Origin: Actinomadura sp. J1-007
GTDB taxonomy: Bacteria; Actinomycetota; Actinomycetes; Streptosporangiales; Streptosporangiaceae
Assembly (NCBI RefSeq): GCF_009793335.1
Contig: NZ_WING01000002.1
Span: forward strand, 310,001 to 374,000
Direction: 5' to 3'
DNA length: 64,000 nt
The notes under the pieces were generated by a model. That model made no database searches. It saw only the letters and a program-made list of their open reading frames with translations, and had not been told where the DNA came from. The translations under genes were made by a program, and so were the position numbers. This document shows, in pieces, positions 54,542 to 62,454 of the stretch; positions within the stretch are counted from its first letter, which is position 1, and every line of letters begins with the position of its first letter.

Positions 54542-55476
54542 CGATGGGACGGATCGCGGGCCCCCTGGACGACGTCGCGGGCGACGCCGGGCACATCGGC
54601 CACCCGCCCCGGATGGGGTTCTTCACCGACACCTCCGTGTGCATCGGCTGCAAGGCGTGCGAGGTGGCGTGCAAGGAGTGGAACGCCATCCCCGAGGACG
54701 GGCTGACGTTCACCGGCATGTCGTACGACAACACCCAGGGGCTCGGCGCCGACACCTGGCGGCACGTCGCGTTCATCGAGCAGCGCAAGCCCCTCGGCCT
54801 CCAGGACCCGGGCGTCGAGCACGGGTCGTACGACGCCTACGACGGCGTGGACGTCCTCGGCATGGCGTCGGAGGCCGCCGCGCGCGGCGGCGACGGCGAC
54901 CGGGGCGAGCTGCGCTGGCTGATGGCGTCCGACGTGTGCAAGCACTGCACGCACGCCGCCTGCCTGGACGTGTGCCCGACCGGCTCGCTGTTCCGCACCG
55001 AGTACGGCACGGTCGTCGTCCAGGAGGACATCTGCAACGGCTGCGGCTACTGCGTGCCCGCCTGCCCGTACGGGGTGATCGACCAGCGCGAGGACGACGG
55101 GCGGGTGTGGAAGTGCACGATGTGCTACGACCGCATCTCCGACGGCCGCGAACCCGCCTGCGCGAAGGCGTGCCCCACCGACTCCATCCAGTACGGCCCG
55201 CTGGACGAGCTGCGCGAGCGCGCAGCGGCCCGGGTCGAGCAGCTCCACGACGCGGGCGTGGACGACGCGCGGCTCTACGGCGACGACCCCGGCGACGGCG
55301 TCGGCGGCGACGGGGCGTTCTTCCTGCTCCTGGACGAGCCCGAGGCGTACGGGCTGCCGCCCGATCCGGTCGTCACCACCCGGGACCTGCCGTCCATGTG
55401 GCGGCACGCGGGGGTCGCGGCCCTGACCCTCCTCGGCGGCATGGCCGCCGCGTACGCGGCGGGGAGGCGGCGGTGA
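54538..55476 (+). CDS. fdhB: Formate dehydrogenase iron-sulfur subunit (FdnH-like)
   Basis: A 312-residue electron-transfer subunit with four ferredoxin-type Cys clusters: CIGCKACEVACKEWN, CKHCTHAACLDVCPTGS, CNGCGYCVPACPYGV, and CTMCYDRI with CAKACPTDS. A single C-terminal membrane helix (VAALTLLGGMAAAYAAG) matches FdnH and anchors it to the membrane. It passes electrons from the catalytic subunit to the NrfD-like protein. ATG 54538 overlaps the fdhA stop and its stop overlaps the GTG of the membrane subunit gene, so the three proteins are made together. Confidence 0.92.
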   Translation: MTMGRIAGPLDDVAGDAGHIGHPPRMGFFTDTSVCIGCKACEVACKEWNAIPEDGLTFTGMSYDNTQGLGADTWRHVAFIEQRKPLGLQDPGVEHGSYDAYDGVDVLGMASEAAARGGDGDRGELRWLMASDVCKHCTHAACLDVCPTGSLFRTEYGTVVVQEDICNGCGYCVPACPYGVIDQREDDGRVWKCTMCYDRISDGREPACAKACPTDSIQYGPLDELRERAAARVEQLHDAGVDDARLYGDDPGDGVGGDGAFFLLLDEPEAYGLPPDPVVTTRDLPSMWRHAGVAALTLLGGMAAAYAAGRRR

Positions 55477-56489
55477 GCGAGGCGGAGGTCACCCGGGAGG
55501 GATCGCTCGGGCAGCGGCCCGGCCGCGAGGCGTCGCCCGGTTCCGAGGGCGGCCGGCGGCGCCGCCGGGGCGGGCGGCGCGGCGAGCGGGCGATGGTGCC
55601 GGACGCCGAGTTCCGCTCGTACTACGGCAGGCCGATCATCAAGGCGCCGACGTGGGCGGCGACCGACATCGCCGGGTACCTGTTCCTCGGCGGGCTCGCC
55701 GGGGCCTCGTCGGTCCTCGCGTTCGGCGCGGAGGTCACCGGCCGCCCCGCGCTCGCCCGCGCGGCGAAGGCGGGCGCGCTCGGCGCGATCTCGCTGTCCA
55801 CCGCCGCGCTGATCCACGACCTCGGCCGCCCGGAGCGGTTCGTCAACATGCTCCGGGTCGCCAAGCCGACCTCGCCGATGAGCATGGGCTCGTGGATCCT
55901 GGTCGCGTACGGCCCCGCCGCCGGGCTCGCCGCCGTCACCGACGCCACCGGCCTGTTCCGCCGGATCGGCCGCGCCGCGACCGGCTGGACGGCCCTCACC
56001 GGACCCGCCGTCGTGTCGTACACCTCGGTGCTGATCGCCGACACGGCCGTGCCCGCCTGGCACGAGGCGTACCGGGAGCTGCCGTTCGTGTTCGCGGGCT
56101 CCGGCGCCGCCGCCGCAGCCGGGCTCGGCCTGGTCGCCGCGCCGGTGCGCGAGACCGCCCCGGCGCGCGGCGCGGCCGTCTTCGGCGCGGTGCTCGACGT
56201 CGCCGCGACCCGGCTGCTGGAGCGCCGCCTCGGGCCGATCGCCGAGCCGTACCGCACGGGGCGCGGCGGCAGGCTGATGCGCGCCGCGCAGGCCCTCACG
56301 GTGGCCGGCGCGGCGGGGGCCGCGGTCTTCGCCGGACGGTCCCGCGCCGCCGCCGCGCTGTGCGGCGGCGCGCTCCTCGCGGGCTCGGCCTGCACCCGCT
56401 TCGGCATCTTCGAGGCCGGCCGCGCCAGCGCGGAGGACCCCCGCTACACGGTCATGGTCCAGCGCGGCCGGCGGGAGCCGTCCGGCTGA
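55473..56489 (+). CDS. nrfD: NrfD/PsrC-like membrane subunit of the formate dehydrogenase
   Basis: A 338-residue quinone-reactive membrane protein. After about 45 charged, Arg-rich residues comes the family start FRSYYGRPIIKAPTWAATDI, followed by eight or so helices (GYLFLGGLAGASSVLAFGAE, GALGAISLSTAALIHDLGRP, MSMGSWILVAYGPAAGLAAV). The KPTSPMSMGSW and HDLGRPERF motifs are typical of NrfD proteins. It replaces the cytochrome b FdnI seen in enterics and should pass electrons from formate to menaquinone without haem. The GTG at 55473 could be replaced by ATG 55593 (MVPDAEFRSYYG), which removes the odd Arg-rich leader. Confidence 0.88.
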   Translation: MSEAEVTREGSLGQRPGREASPGSEGGRRRRRGGRRGERAMVPDAEFRSYYGRPIIKAPTWAATDIAGYLFLGGLAGASSVLAFGAEVTGRPALARAAKAGALGAISLSTAALIHDLGRPERFVNMLRVAKPTSPMSMGSWILVAYGPAAGLAAVTDATGLFRRIGRAATGWTALTGPAVVSYTSVLIADTAVPAWHEAYRELPFVFAGSGAAAAAGLGLVAAPVRETAPARGAAVFGAVLDVAATRLLERRLGPIAEPYRTGRGGRLMRAAQALTVAGAAGAAVFAGRSRAAAALCGGALLAGSACTRFGIFEAGRASAEDPRYTVMVQRGRREPSG

Positions 56490-56531
56490 CCGTCAGGGCG
56501 CGTCCGAGGCGCGCGTCCGGGGGCGCGTCCG

Positions 56532-57235
56532 TCAGGGCGCGTCCGGAGGGGCGGGGACGGCCAGCAGGCGCACCAGGATCTCGGTCACGGCGTCCTCCAG
56601 GCCGGGGAGGCCGCCGGGGTCCCCGTCCGCCAGCCGCACCTGGATGAGCTCGGAGATCGCGCCGACGGCGGCGAGGTACATCTCCTCGGGCACCGGCGGC
56701 CAGCCTTCGCCGGCCCGTTCGCGCCACGTCCGCAGCAGCGCCGCGACCTGCCGGTAGCCCTTGTTGCGGCCCTTCAGCGCGCGGGGGCCGACGGCGGGCA
56801 GCTCGACCAGGATGCAGCGGGCGAACTCCGGCTCCTGCGCGCACAGCTCCAGGTACGCCCGCGCGCCCGAACGCAGCGTCCCCCGGGGGCCCGGCTCGTC
56901 GCGGCCCCGGTCCGGGGGACGCTCGCCAGCCGCCTCAGGATCGTCCGCTGCGCCCCGGCCAGCGACGCGAGGAAGCACCGCTCCAGATCGGGGAAGTGCT
57001 CGTAGAACGCCTTGCGGGAGACGCGCGCCCGGCCCACCACGTCGGCCACCGTCGTGCTGGCGTAGCCCTTCTCCGCGACCGCCGCGATGGCCGCGCGCAT
57101 CAGCCGCGCGCGCTGCGCGTCGCGCACGGCGGTGCGCGGCAGGCTGCTGCGGCCGCGCGGCAGCCCCGGGCGGCCCGGCTCGTACACCTCCGCGAGCCGC
57201 GGGCGGCGCGCGCGGTCGTTCGTCTGCTCGGTCAT
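56532..57235 (-). CDS. TetR family regulator, one frameshift
   Basis: About 234 residues from ATG 57235. The N-terminal leader is Arg-rich; the helix-turn-helix is RARLMRAAIAAVAEKGYAST and VADVVGRARVSRKAFYEHFP, then DLERCFLASLAGAQRTILRR. The frame breaks at about 56905-56918 in a CCCCCGGACCGGGG stretch; one added base continues as DRGRDEPGPRGTLRSGARAY, LELCAQEPEFARCILVELP to the stop at 56532. It is convergent with the formate dehydrogenase genes, 42 bases from their end, and divergent from the DUF6801 gene. Either could be a target; nothing shows which. Confidence 0.8.
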
Positions 57236-57403
57236 CGTGGGCTTCCCGGTCAACGTGGCGCGGCCAGTCTAGGGACCCGCGATCTGAGCGCCGGTGTCAA
57301 AGCCCGCGGGCGCAATCCTCACCGCCGTGGATATCGCCGCACGGCCCCGCCGGGTGAAGGTGGCCTCGCCATAAGTACGTCACCGTATTTCTGGGAGGTT
57401 CCC

Positions 57404-58636
57404 ATGAGATGGAGACACCGCACGCCGCCGGCCCTCCGCAGGCTGTGCGCGGCCGCCGCCGCGGCGCTCGTCCTGCTCGGGCTCGTCTCGGCGCCGCCCG
57501 CGCGGGCGCTGCCGCCCGGCGACGTCCCGGCGATCGGGGTCGACACCGGCCGGTTCAAGCTGCCGATCGGCTGCACGATCACCCTCGGCGGGCTGCCCGT
57601 CTTCTACCTGCCGACGGACGTGGACGTGCAGGGCGTGGCGCCCGTGCAGCTCGGGCCGGGGCAGGAGTTCTGGCTGACGCAGGGCTCGGGCAGCATCACG
57701 TTCCCGTCCTGGCTGACCGCGCTCGCGCCGATCCTCGGGATCGGCAAGGCGGACGCGCGGATCACCGACCTCAGCATCGGCGCGAGCGGCTCCACCCCGG
57801 AGGCCGTCAACATCGCCAAGGACAGGCCCATCGAGATCAAGGACATCGCGATCGAGGCGGGCAAGCCGCTCAAGGTCGGGGCGCCGGTGTCGGGCACGTT
57901 CGACGTCGGGCCGTTCACGGCGCCGGCGAGCGGCGCGACCACGCTCCAGTTCGTCCGCGCGACCGCCGAGGTGGACCTGAAGTCCTCGCTCGGCTTCGCG
58001 CTGCCGATCAAGGCCGACTGCAAGCCCGCCGCCGGGAACGCGCTGCTCAAGATCGGGGTCGGCGGCCCGGCCGGGCAGCCGCCCGCGAAGATCACCGGCG
58101 CGCCGCTCAACTTCGCCGAGCCCGCGTCCAACGAGCTCGTCGGCATCATCCACGCCCCGTACGCCTGCACCCTCGGCGGCGACCGGCTGGACGTCGGCAT
58201 CGCGGTCGGGGCCAACATCCCGCTGACCGTGCGGCGGGGCGGGTCGTTCTCGTTCACCCGCGCGTCGGGCGCGCTGACGATCCCGCCCGAGACGGTCAAC
58301 AAGCTGATCGGCAAGGGCTACACGACCGCCGCCGGGCGCGTCACCACACAGAACCTGCACGTGGACGGCGGCACGCCCGCCACGCAGAACGTCGCGGGAG
58401 CCGGCATCGAGATCCCGCGCACGCCGCTCGTCCGCGACCAGAAGATCGTCGTGCCGCTCCCGGCGGACGGCACGCTCACCGCGGGCCCGTTCACGCCGAG
58501 CCCCGGGGCCGCGAGCGTCGCGGTCTCCCTCGGTGAGGCCGCCGCGGACTTCACGTTCAACGGCACCACCGCCGCGAAGGCGACCTGCGCGGCCCCGTCC
58601 CCGAAGGTCTACCTGGTCGAGAACCCGGTGACCTGA
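57404..58636 (+). CDS. Secreted DUF6801-type protein
   Basis: A 410-residue exported protein from ATG 57404 behind GGGAGG. Signal peptide: LRRLCAAAAAALVLLGLVSA with cleavage around ARA-L. The mature part is beta-rich with two related modules: FKLPIGCTITLGGLPVFYLP and later IIHAPYACTLGGDRLDVGIA, each beginning with a P-x-x-C-T pattern and ending in a cysteine (KADCKP; KATCAAPSP). Cys pairs probably form disulfides. Such actinomycete proteins are cell-surface or spore-coat-like but have no known activity. Ends at a strong hairpin terminator. Confidence 0.78.
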   Translation: MRWRHRTPPALRRLCAAAAAALVLLGLVSAPPARALPPGDVPAIGVDTGRFKLPIGCTITLGGLPVFYLPTDVDVQGVAPVQLGPGQEFWLTQGSGSITFPSWLTALAPILGIGKADARITDLSIGASGSTPEAVNIAKDRPIEIKDIAIEAGKPLKVGAPVSGTFDVGPFTAPASGATTLQFVRATAEVDLKSSLGFALPIKADCKPAAGNALLKIGVGGPAGQPPAKITGAPLNFAEPASNELVGIIHAPYACTLGGDRLDVGIAVGANIPLTVRRGGSFSFTRASGALTIPPETVNKLIGKGYTTAAGRVTTQNLHVDGGTPATQNVAGAGIEIPRTPLVRDQKIVVPLPADGTLTAGPFTPSPGAASVAVSLGEAAADFTFNGTTAAKATCAAPSPKVYLVENPVT

Positions 58637-58655
58637 CCCGGCCGCTCCGCCCGAG

Positions 58656-58694
58656 CCGAGGCCCCGTCCCCGCCCGCCGGGGGCGGGGCCTCGG
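58656..58694 (+). terminator. Hairpin terminator after the DUF6801 gene
   Basis: Arms CCGAGGCCCCG (58656-58666) and CGGGGCCTCGG (58684-58694) are perfect complements, and the region between them can extend the stem. It lies 20 bases after the stop. Confidence 0.8.
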
Positions 58695-58741
58695 TAGCGC
58701 CCCCGGGGCGCGGGCGCGGCGAAAGACCGTGTGGGCGCCCG

Positions 58742-59037
58742 CTAGGCCGTCTCCTCCGCCCGTGCCGCGGGCGGCCGCGCGGCGGCCCGGGAATCCGCCT
58801 CGTCGCGCTCGCGGATGAGGCGCTCCATTTCGCGTTCTATGGCGTCGAGGAAGTCGTCGACCTCCTCCACCGCGTAACCGGGCCGTAGCCGTGTGGTAGT
58901 GAATCGTTTATTGCGAACGGTCGACGGGGTCAGTCTCGTCTTCGGCGGCTCGTGCCCGGGCCGAAGTCGTCCCGCAGTGCCTTGAACGGCGCCGTGAGTT
59001 TCCCGGCCGTCTTCCTGAGAGATCGTCCCTCGCTCAT
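58742..59037 (-). CDS. DivIVA-domain mini-protein, one frameshift
   Basis: About 98 residues. The C-terminal two thirds is a DivIVA/GpsB-type N-domain followed by a short coiled coil: RFTTTRLRPGYAVEEVDDFL, then DAIEREMERLIRERDEADSR. In that frame there is no start codon, but from ATG 59037 another frame reads MSEGRSLRKTAGKLTAPFKA and LRDDFGPG. One added base in GGCCCGGGC (58955-58961) joins GPG to HEPPKTRLTPSTVRNKRF. DivIVA-like proteins bind curved membrane at poles or septa; this one lacks the long coiled coil needed for large polymers, so it may be an accessory partner. Confidence 0.65.
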
Positions 59038-59163
59038 GCGCACTTCTAATAGCACGCCCCGGCGAGGGCGCGCCGCGCGTTCGCCGCAAACTGTGGTCGA
59101 GCGCGGAGTCGGGGCCCGCGATTGTGCGCCGAGTAGAGAAAGCCGCGGAAAGTGTCCGCCCGG

Positions 59164-59622
59164 TCAGCCGGGGAGCAGCCGGGTGAGCAACTGCGCGACG
59201 GTCACCACGCCGACCATCGGGCCGTCGGTGCGGCGCGGGTCGCCCGACACCGCCACGAGCGGGCTGCGGGTGGCCGCCATGACGCTGGCGATCTCCACGG
59301 CGGTGGCGTCGCCGTCCACGACCGGCGGCGGCGTGCGGTCCTCGGCCAGCAGGTCGGCGACGCGCCGGTCGGCGAGCCGCGCGCACAGCCGGTCGGCGTG
59401 CCCCTCGTCGTAGACGCGGGCGAGGGCCGGGTCGTCCTGGACGTAGCGCGGGATGATCGAGCGCAGCAGCCGGGAGCCGGGCAGCACCGCGACCGGGCGG
59501 TCCGACCCGTCCACCACGATCAGGCCGGGCAGGCTGTGCTCGGCGAGGAGGCGGGCGGCCTCCAGCGCGTTGGTCTCCGGGGTCACGGTGGGGAACTCGA
59601 CGGCGAGTTGGCGTGCGCGCAC
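59164..59622 (-). CDS. CBS-domain-pair protein
   Basis: A 152-residue protein made of two CBS motifs. Start GTG 59622 (RARQLAVEFPTVTPETNALE); a longer frame to 59679 has a low-complexity Arg leader. First CBS: ALEAARLLAEHSLPGLIVVD, GSDRPVAVLPGSRLLRSI; second: DATAVEIASVMAATRSPLVA, TDGPMVGVVTVAQLLTRLLP. CBS pairs bind adenosine nucleotides and act as energy sensors. No attached channel or enzyme domain; it may act on a partner elsewhere. Confidence 0.82.
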   Translation of the reverse strand: MRARQLAVEFPTVTPETNALEAARLLAEHSLPGLIVVDGSDRPVAVLPGSRLLRSIIPRYVQDDPALARVYDEGHADRLCARLADRRVADLLAEDRTPPPVVDGDATAVEIASVMAATRSPLVAVSGDPRRTDGPMVGVVTVAQLLTRLLPG

Positions 59623-59851
59623 CCGACGACCGTAACGGACGGCGCGTCGCGCGGCGCGCCGCAGGCCACGACTTTTCACGTGTCCTTAACGCGGCTCAAG
59701 GACCAGAACCGGGTAAACCGGCACTTCCGTTTGGGCGTCCTCACCGTGTGGTCGACCTCATTGTCAATGATCTTGTCCGGACCCGTTCGCCCGAGCGAAT
59801 CGGCGTCCGGACAGGACCATTCGCCCCGGCGAGATCGCGCGGACGCGGGGA

Positions 59852-60430
59852 ATGGTGAGCCCTTCTCCCGACGGGGAGGCGGACGGCGTCGAGCGCGTGA
59901 CGCGGGTCGGCGCGTGGGACGTGGCCATGCGCTGGCCGTCCCTCGCCAACGAGGGGCCGACGGAGATCAGGATCTCGCCCGCGCCCGGCATCGACCCGAG
60001 GCGGCTCGCGCGCGGCATCACGACCGGGGTGCTGCGGGCCATCCCGCTGAGCGAGGTCGCGGGGGAGGTGCGGGGCCTCTGGCGGTCGGCGCAGGAGGGC
60101 AAGCCCGACGCCGAGCGCGTCCGGCACTCGCTGGAGCGCATGGCGCGCCTCGTGCGCGAGGCGATGCAGGTGGACCCGCGCCCCGGGCGCAGGGGCCGGC
60201 CGGACGAGTTCTACGTGGCCGTCGCCGTCATCTACGCCCGCTACGTGGACCTGCGCGACCCGAAGCCGGTCCGCCGCGTCGCCGAGCTCTGCGGGGAGAA
60301 CTGGCGGACGGTCGCCAACTGGGTCCGCCTCGCCCGCCAGCGGGGCCTGCTCACCGAGAACGCCGGCGCCGAGGCCGACGGGGAGCTGACCGCCCGCGCC
60401 GCCGCGGTCCTCGCCGCGATGGCGACCTGA
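59852..60430 (+). CDS. Hypothetical protein with a C-terminal helix-turn-helix-like segment
   Basis: A 192-residue soluble protein from ATG 59852. The N-terminal half (MRWPSLANEGPTEIRISPAP, LARGITTGVLRAIPLSEVAG) is not a known domain; the C-terminal half, DEFYVAVAVIYARYVDLRDP then LCGENWRTVANWVRLARQRG, looks like a winged or simple helix-turn-helix with W-R-T-V-x-N-W-V as the recognition helix. Similar short proteins recur in actinomycetes as unclassified regulators. No link to neighbours; an AT-richer promoter stretch precedes it (59690-59780) in which TTGTCAATGATC stands out. Confidence 0.6.
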   Translation: MVSPSPDGEADGVERVTRVGAWDVAMRWPSLANEGPTEIRISPAPGIDPRRLARGITTGVLRAIPLSEVAGEVRGLWRSAQEGKPDAERVRHSLERMARLVREAMQVDPRPGRRGRPDEFYVAVAVIYARYVDLRDPKPVRRVAELCGENWRTVANWVRLARQRGLLTENAGAEADGELTARAAAVLAAMAT

Positions 60431-60515
60431 CGGCCGCCGCCCGCAGCGCGGGCCCGCTCCCCGGACGGGACGTTCGATCCCATTGATGGCGATACGGCCC
60501 CGTGGTAGTACATTT

Positions 60516-60526
60516 GTATCGGATAC
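60516..60526. promoter_or_regulatory. Candidate operator upstream of the TetR gene
   Basis: GTATCGGATAC is a perfect palindrome of 5-bp arms around one G, within an AT-richer promoter stretch (CATTTGTATCGGATACTG). It lies 27 bases before the ATG of the TetR gene, a usual place for autoregulation. Confidence 0.45.
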
Positions 60527-60552
60527 TGCACGGCTGTATTGGGGGCACGGGG

Positions 60553-61227
60553 ATGCGGGAGGCCGGCGAGGTGGCCGCGGAGGACCTCACCGCCCGCGCG
60601 CGGATCAGGGGCGCGGCCCTGCTGACGTTCGCCGAGCGCGGGGTGAAGGGCGCGACGATCCGCGGCATCGCGAAGGCGGCGGGGGTGTCGCCCGGCCTCG
60701 TCCAGCACCACTTCGGCTCCAAGGAGGCGCTCCGGCGCGAGTGCGACGAGTTCGCGATCGAGACCCTCCGCAGGACCAACCGCGAGGCGCTGGACGGCGG
60801 GCTCGGCGACCCCGGGTTCCTCGCGGTCGCGGTGCGGACCGCGCTGCCCGTCCAGCGGTACGTCGCGCGCGCCCTGGCGGACGGCTCGCCCGCCGCGGCG
60901 GAGCTGTTCGACGACGTCCTCGCGGTGACCGAGGAGACGCTCTCCGGAGACGGCCCCGGGGTGCGCGCCCCCGCCACCGGCGACGTGCGCGCCTACGCGG
61001 CCGCGATGACCGCGATGCGGCTCGGGATGCTCGTCCTGCACGAGCACCTGGACCGGGCGCTCGGCGCGAGCCCGCTGTCCGTCGAGGGCTACCCGCGCCT
61101 CGCGCTCGCCCTGCTCGACATCCTCGACGACCGCCTGATGGAGCCCGAGACCGTCGCGCGGGCGCGCGAGGCCCTGAACAGGATGCCCGGCCGGTCCGGC
61201 CGCGCGCCCGGCCCCGTCAGCCGGTGA
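60553..61227 (+). CDS. TetR family regulator
   Basis: A 224-residue regulator from ATG 60553 (after GGGGGCACGGGG). The helix-turn-helix is ARIRGAALLTFAERGVKGAT, IRGIAKAAGVSPGLVQHHFG, then SKEALRRECDEFAIETLRRT. The C-terminal ligand domain (YAAAMTAMRLGMLVLHEHLD) belongs to the TetR_C_6-like group. Its stop overlaps the end of the convergent crcB gene by 11 bases. A palindrome 27 bases upstream may be its own operator. Its other targets are not visible. Confidence 0.85.
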   Translation: MREAGEVAAEDLTARARIRGAALLTFAERGVKGATIRGIAKAAGVSPGLVQHHFGSKEALRRECDEFAIETLRRTNREALDGGLGDPGFLAVAVRTALPVQRYVARALADGSPAAAELFDDVLAVTEETLSGDGPGVRAPATGDVRAYAAAMTAMRLGMLVLHEHLDRALGASPLSVEGYPRLALALLDILDDRLMEPETVARAREALNRMPGRSGRAPGPVSR

Positions 61228-61582
61228 CGGCCCCGGCGAGCGTCATGCCGCAGTACGCGGCGCCGAGGCCGGCGGCGATCGAGGCGACGGCGTTCAGCGC
61301 GGCGGACGTCTTCGCGCCCTCCTCGGCCAGCCGCAGCGTCTCGTAGCCGAACGTCGAGTAGGTGGTCAGGGCGCCGCAGAACCCCGTCCCGGCCAGGGCC
61401 ATGACCCCGCCGCCCGCGGGCAGCGCGGCCAGGAACCCGAGCAGCGCCGACCCCGCGACGTTCACCGTGAACGTCCCCCACGGGAACACGGTGCCGTGGC
61501 GCGACTGGACGGCGCGGTCGGTGAGGTAGCGCAGCGGCGCGCCGAGCGCCGCGCCCAGCGCGACCAGCACGAGCGCCGTCAC
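61217..61582 (-). CDS. crcB: Fluoride channel subunit CrcB/Fluc, second of a pair
   Basis: A 121-residue, four-helix fluoride exporter subunit. Family motifs: ALGAALGAPLRYLTDRAVQS, GTFTVNVAGSALLGFLAALP with the pore Asn, and TGFCGALTTYSTFGYETLRL with the Phe-box and central Na-site T-T-Y-S-T-F. GTG 61582 overlaps the stop of the preceding crcB (GTGA). Paired crcB genes encode heterodimeric channels of opposite topology; the two genes here fit that arrangement. Confidence 0.9.
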   Translation of the reverse strand: MTALVLVALGAALGAPLRYLTDRAVQSRHGTVFPWGTFTVNVAGSALLGFLAALPAGGGVMALAGTGFCGALTTYSTFGYETLRLAEEGAKTSAALNAVASIAAGLGAAYCGMTLAGAVTG

Positions 61583-62058
61583 CGGCGCGCCGGGCGGGTC
61601 AGGGCGCGGGTGAGCCGGACGCCGGCGAGGACGGCGGCGAGCGCGCACAGGGGCGTCGCCGCCAGGTAGGCGAGCGCGGTGCGCGGCTCGCCCGCGTCGA
61701 GGGCGCGCTGGACGTCCACGGCGTAGGTCGAGAACGTGGTGAACCCGCCGAGCACCCCGACGCCGAGGAACGGGCGGACCAGCGGGTGCGCCCGCCGCAC
61801 CTCGGTGATCGCCACCATCAGCGCGCCGATCAGCAGGCACCCGCTCACGTTGATCCCGAACGTCGCCCAGCCGAACGACCCGGCCGCGTGCGGGAACGCC
61901 TCGGACACGCCGTGCCGGGCCAGCGCCCCCGCCGCGCCGCCCGCGGAGACGGCGCCGAGGACCGCCCACGGCGCGCGCCGCAGCTCGGACCGCTGCGCCG
62001 GTGCGTGCAGGTCGACGTCGGGATCGACCGGAAGCGGCTCGGGTCCGGCGTCGCGCAT
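61579..62058 (-). CDS. crcB: Fluoride channel subunit CrcB/Fluc, first of a pair
   Basis: A 159-residue subunit with a longer N-terminal cytoplasmic leader (LPVDPDVDLHAPAQRSELRR) before the four helices. Motifs: GGAAGALARHGVSEAFPHAA, TFGINVSGCLLIGALMVAIT with the pore Asn, and GVLGGFTTFSTYAVDVQRAL with the Phe-box. ATG 62058 follows GGAGGAG. Together with the overlapping second gene it should form the dual-topology pair that lets fluoride leave the cell. Confidence 0.9.
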   Translation of the reverse strand: MRDAGPEPLPVDPDVDLHAPAQRSELRRAPWAVLGAVSAGGAAGALARHGVSEAFPHAAGSFGWATFGINVSGCLLIGALMVAITEVRRAHPLVRPFLGVGVLGGFTTFSTYAVDVQRALDAGEPRTALAYLAATPLCALAAVLAGVRLTRALTRPARR

Positions 62059-62454
62059 GGCTCCTCCTACCAGGATCGGCGGGCGCCGCGCGGGCGGCCC
62101 GGCGGCGCGTTCCTCACTGGTAGGGACCGTTGGCGGCGCGCGCGCCGCGGTCTCCCCGCCCGCGGGGGCGGAGGCGGCGGGCCCCACCGCCGCGGCCCCG
62201 GTGACCGGGACCGTGATCCATCGTAGCCGCCGCCCGGCACGCGCCCCAGCCCGCGGTCGGGGGCGGCGACGTGTCCCCCGGAACGGAAATCGTGTGGTCA
62301 CTCTGTATAGAGGTCCGCCGATAACGATGGACAAGTTGAGCAGTGTGCCCAGCCGTTCGGCGGACTGTTGCACAGGGGAGCGGGTCTCGGTTGTGATCTG
62401 CCCGACGGGCGGTGCCCGCCCGACGGAGGCAGCGGTGCGAGTGAGGAGCCGAGC
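62059..62454. other. Divergent intergenic region between crcB and hpd, with an inverted repeat
   Basis: No gene is seen in these 396 bases. CTACCAG (62067-62073) and CTGGTAG (62117-62123) are perfect 7-bp complements 43 bases apart; the first arm is next to the crcB ribosome site GGAGGAG, so a stem in the mRNA leader could affect translation. I looked for the fluoride riboswitch pattern expected before crcB and could not match it. Nearer hpd, an AT-richer stretch (62280-62345, with CTCTGTATAGAGG) is the likely promoter zone. Confidence 0.4.

Noticed and set aside
62059..62160. Classical fluoride riboswitch before crcB
   Set aside because: Expected conserved bases and pseudoknot could not be matched by eye; only a simple inverted repeat is supported. 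A covariance search would settle it.
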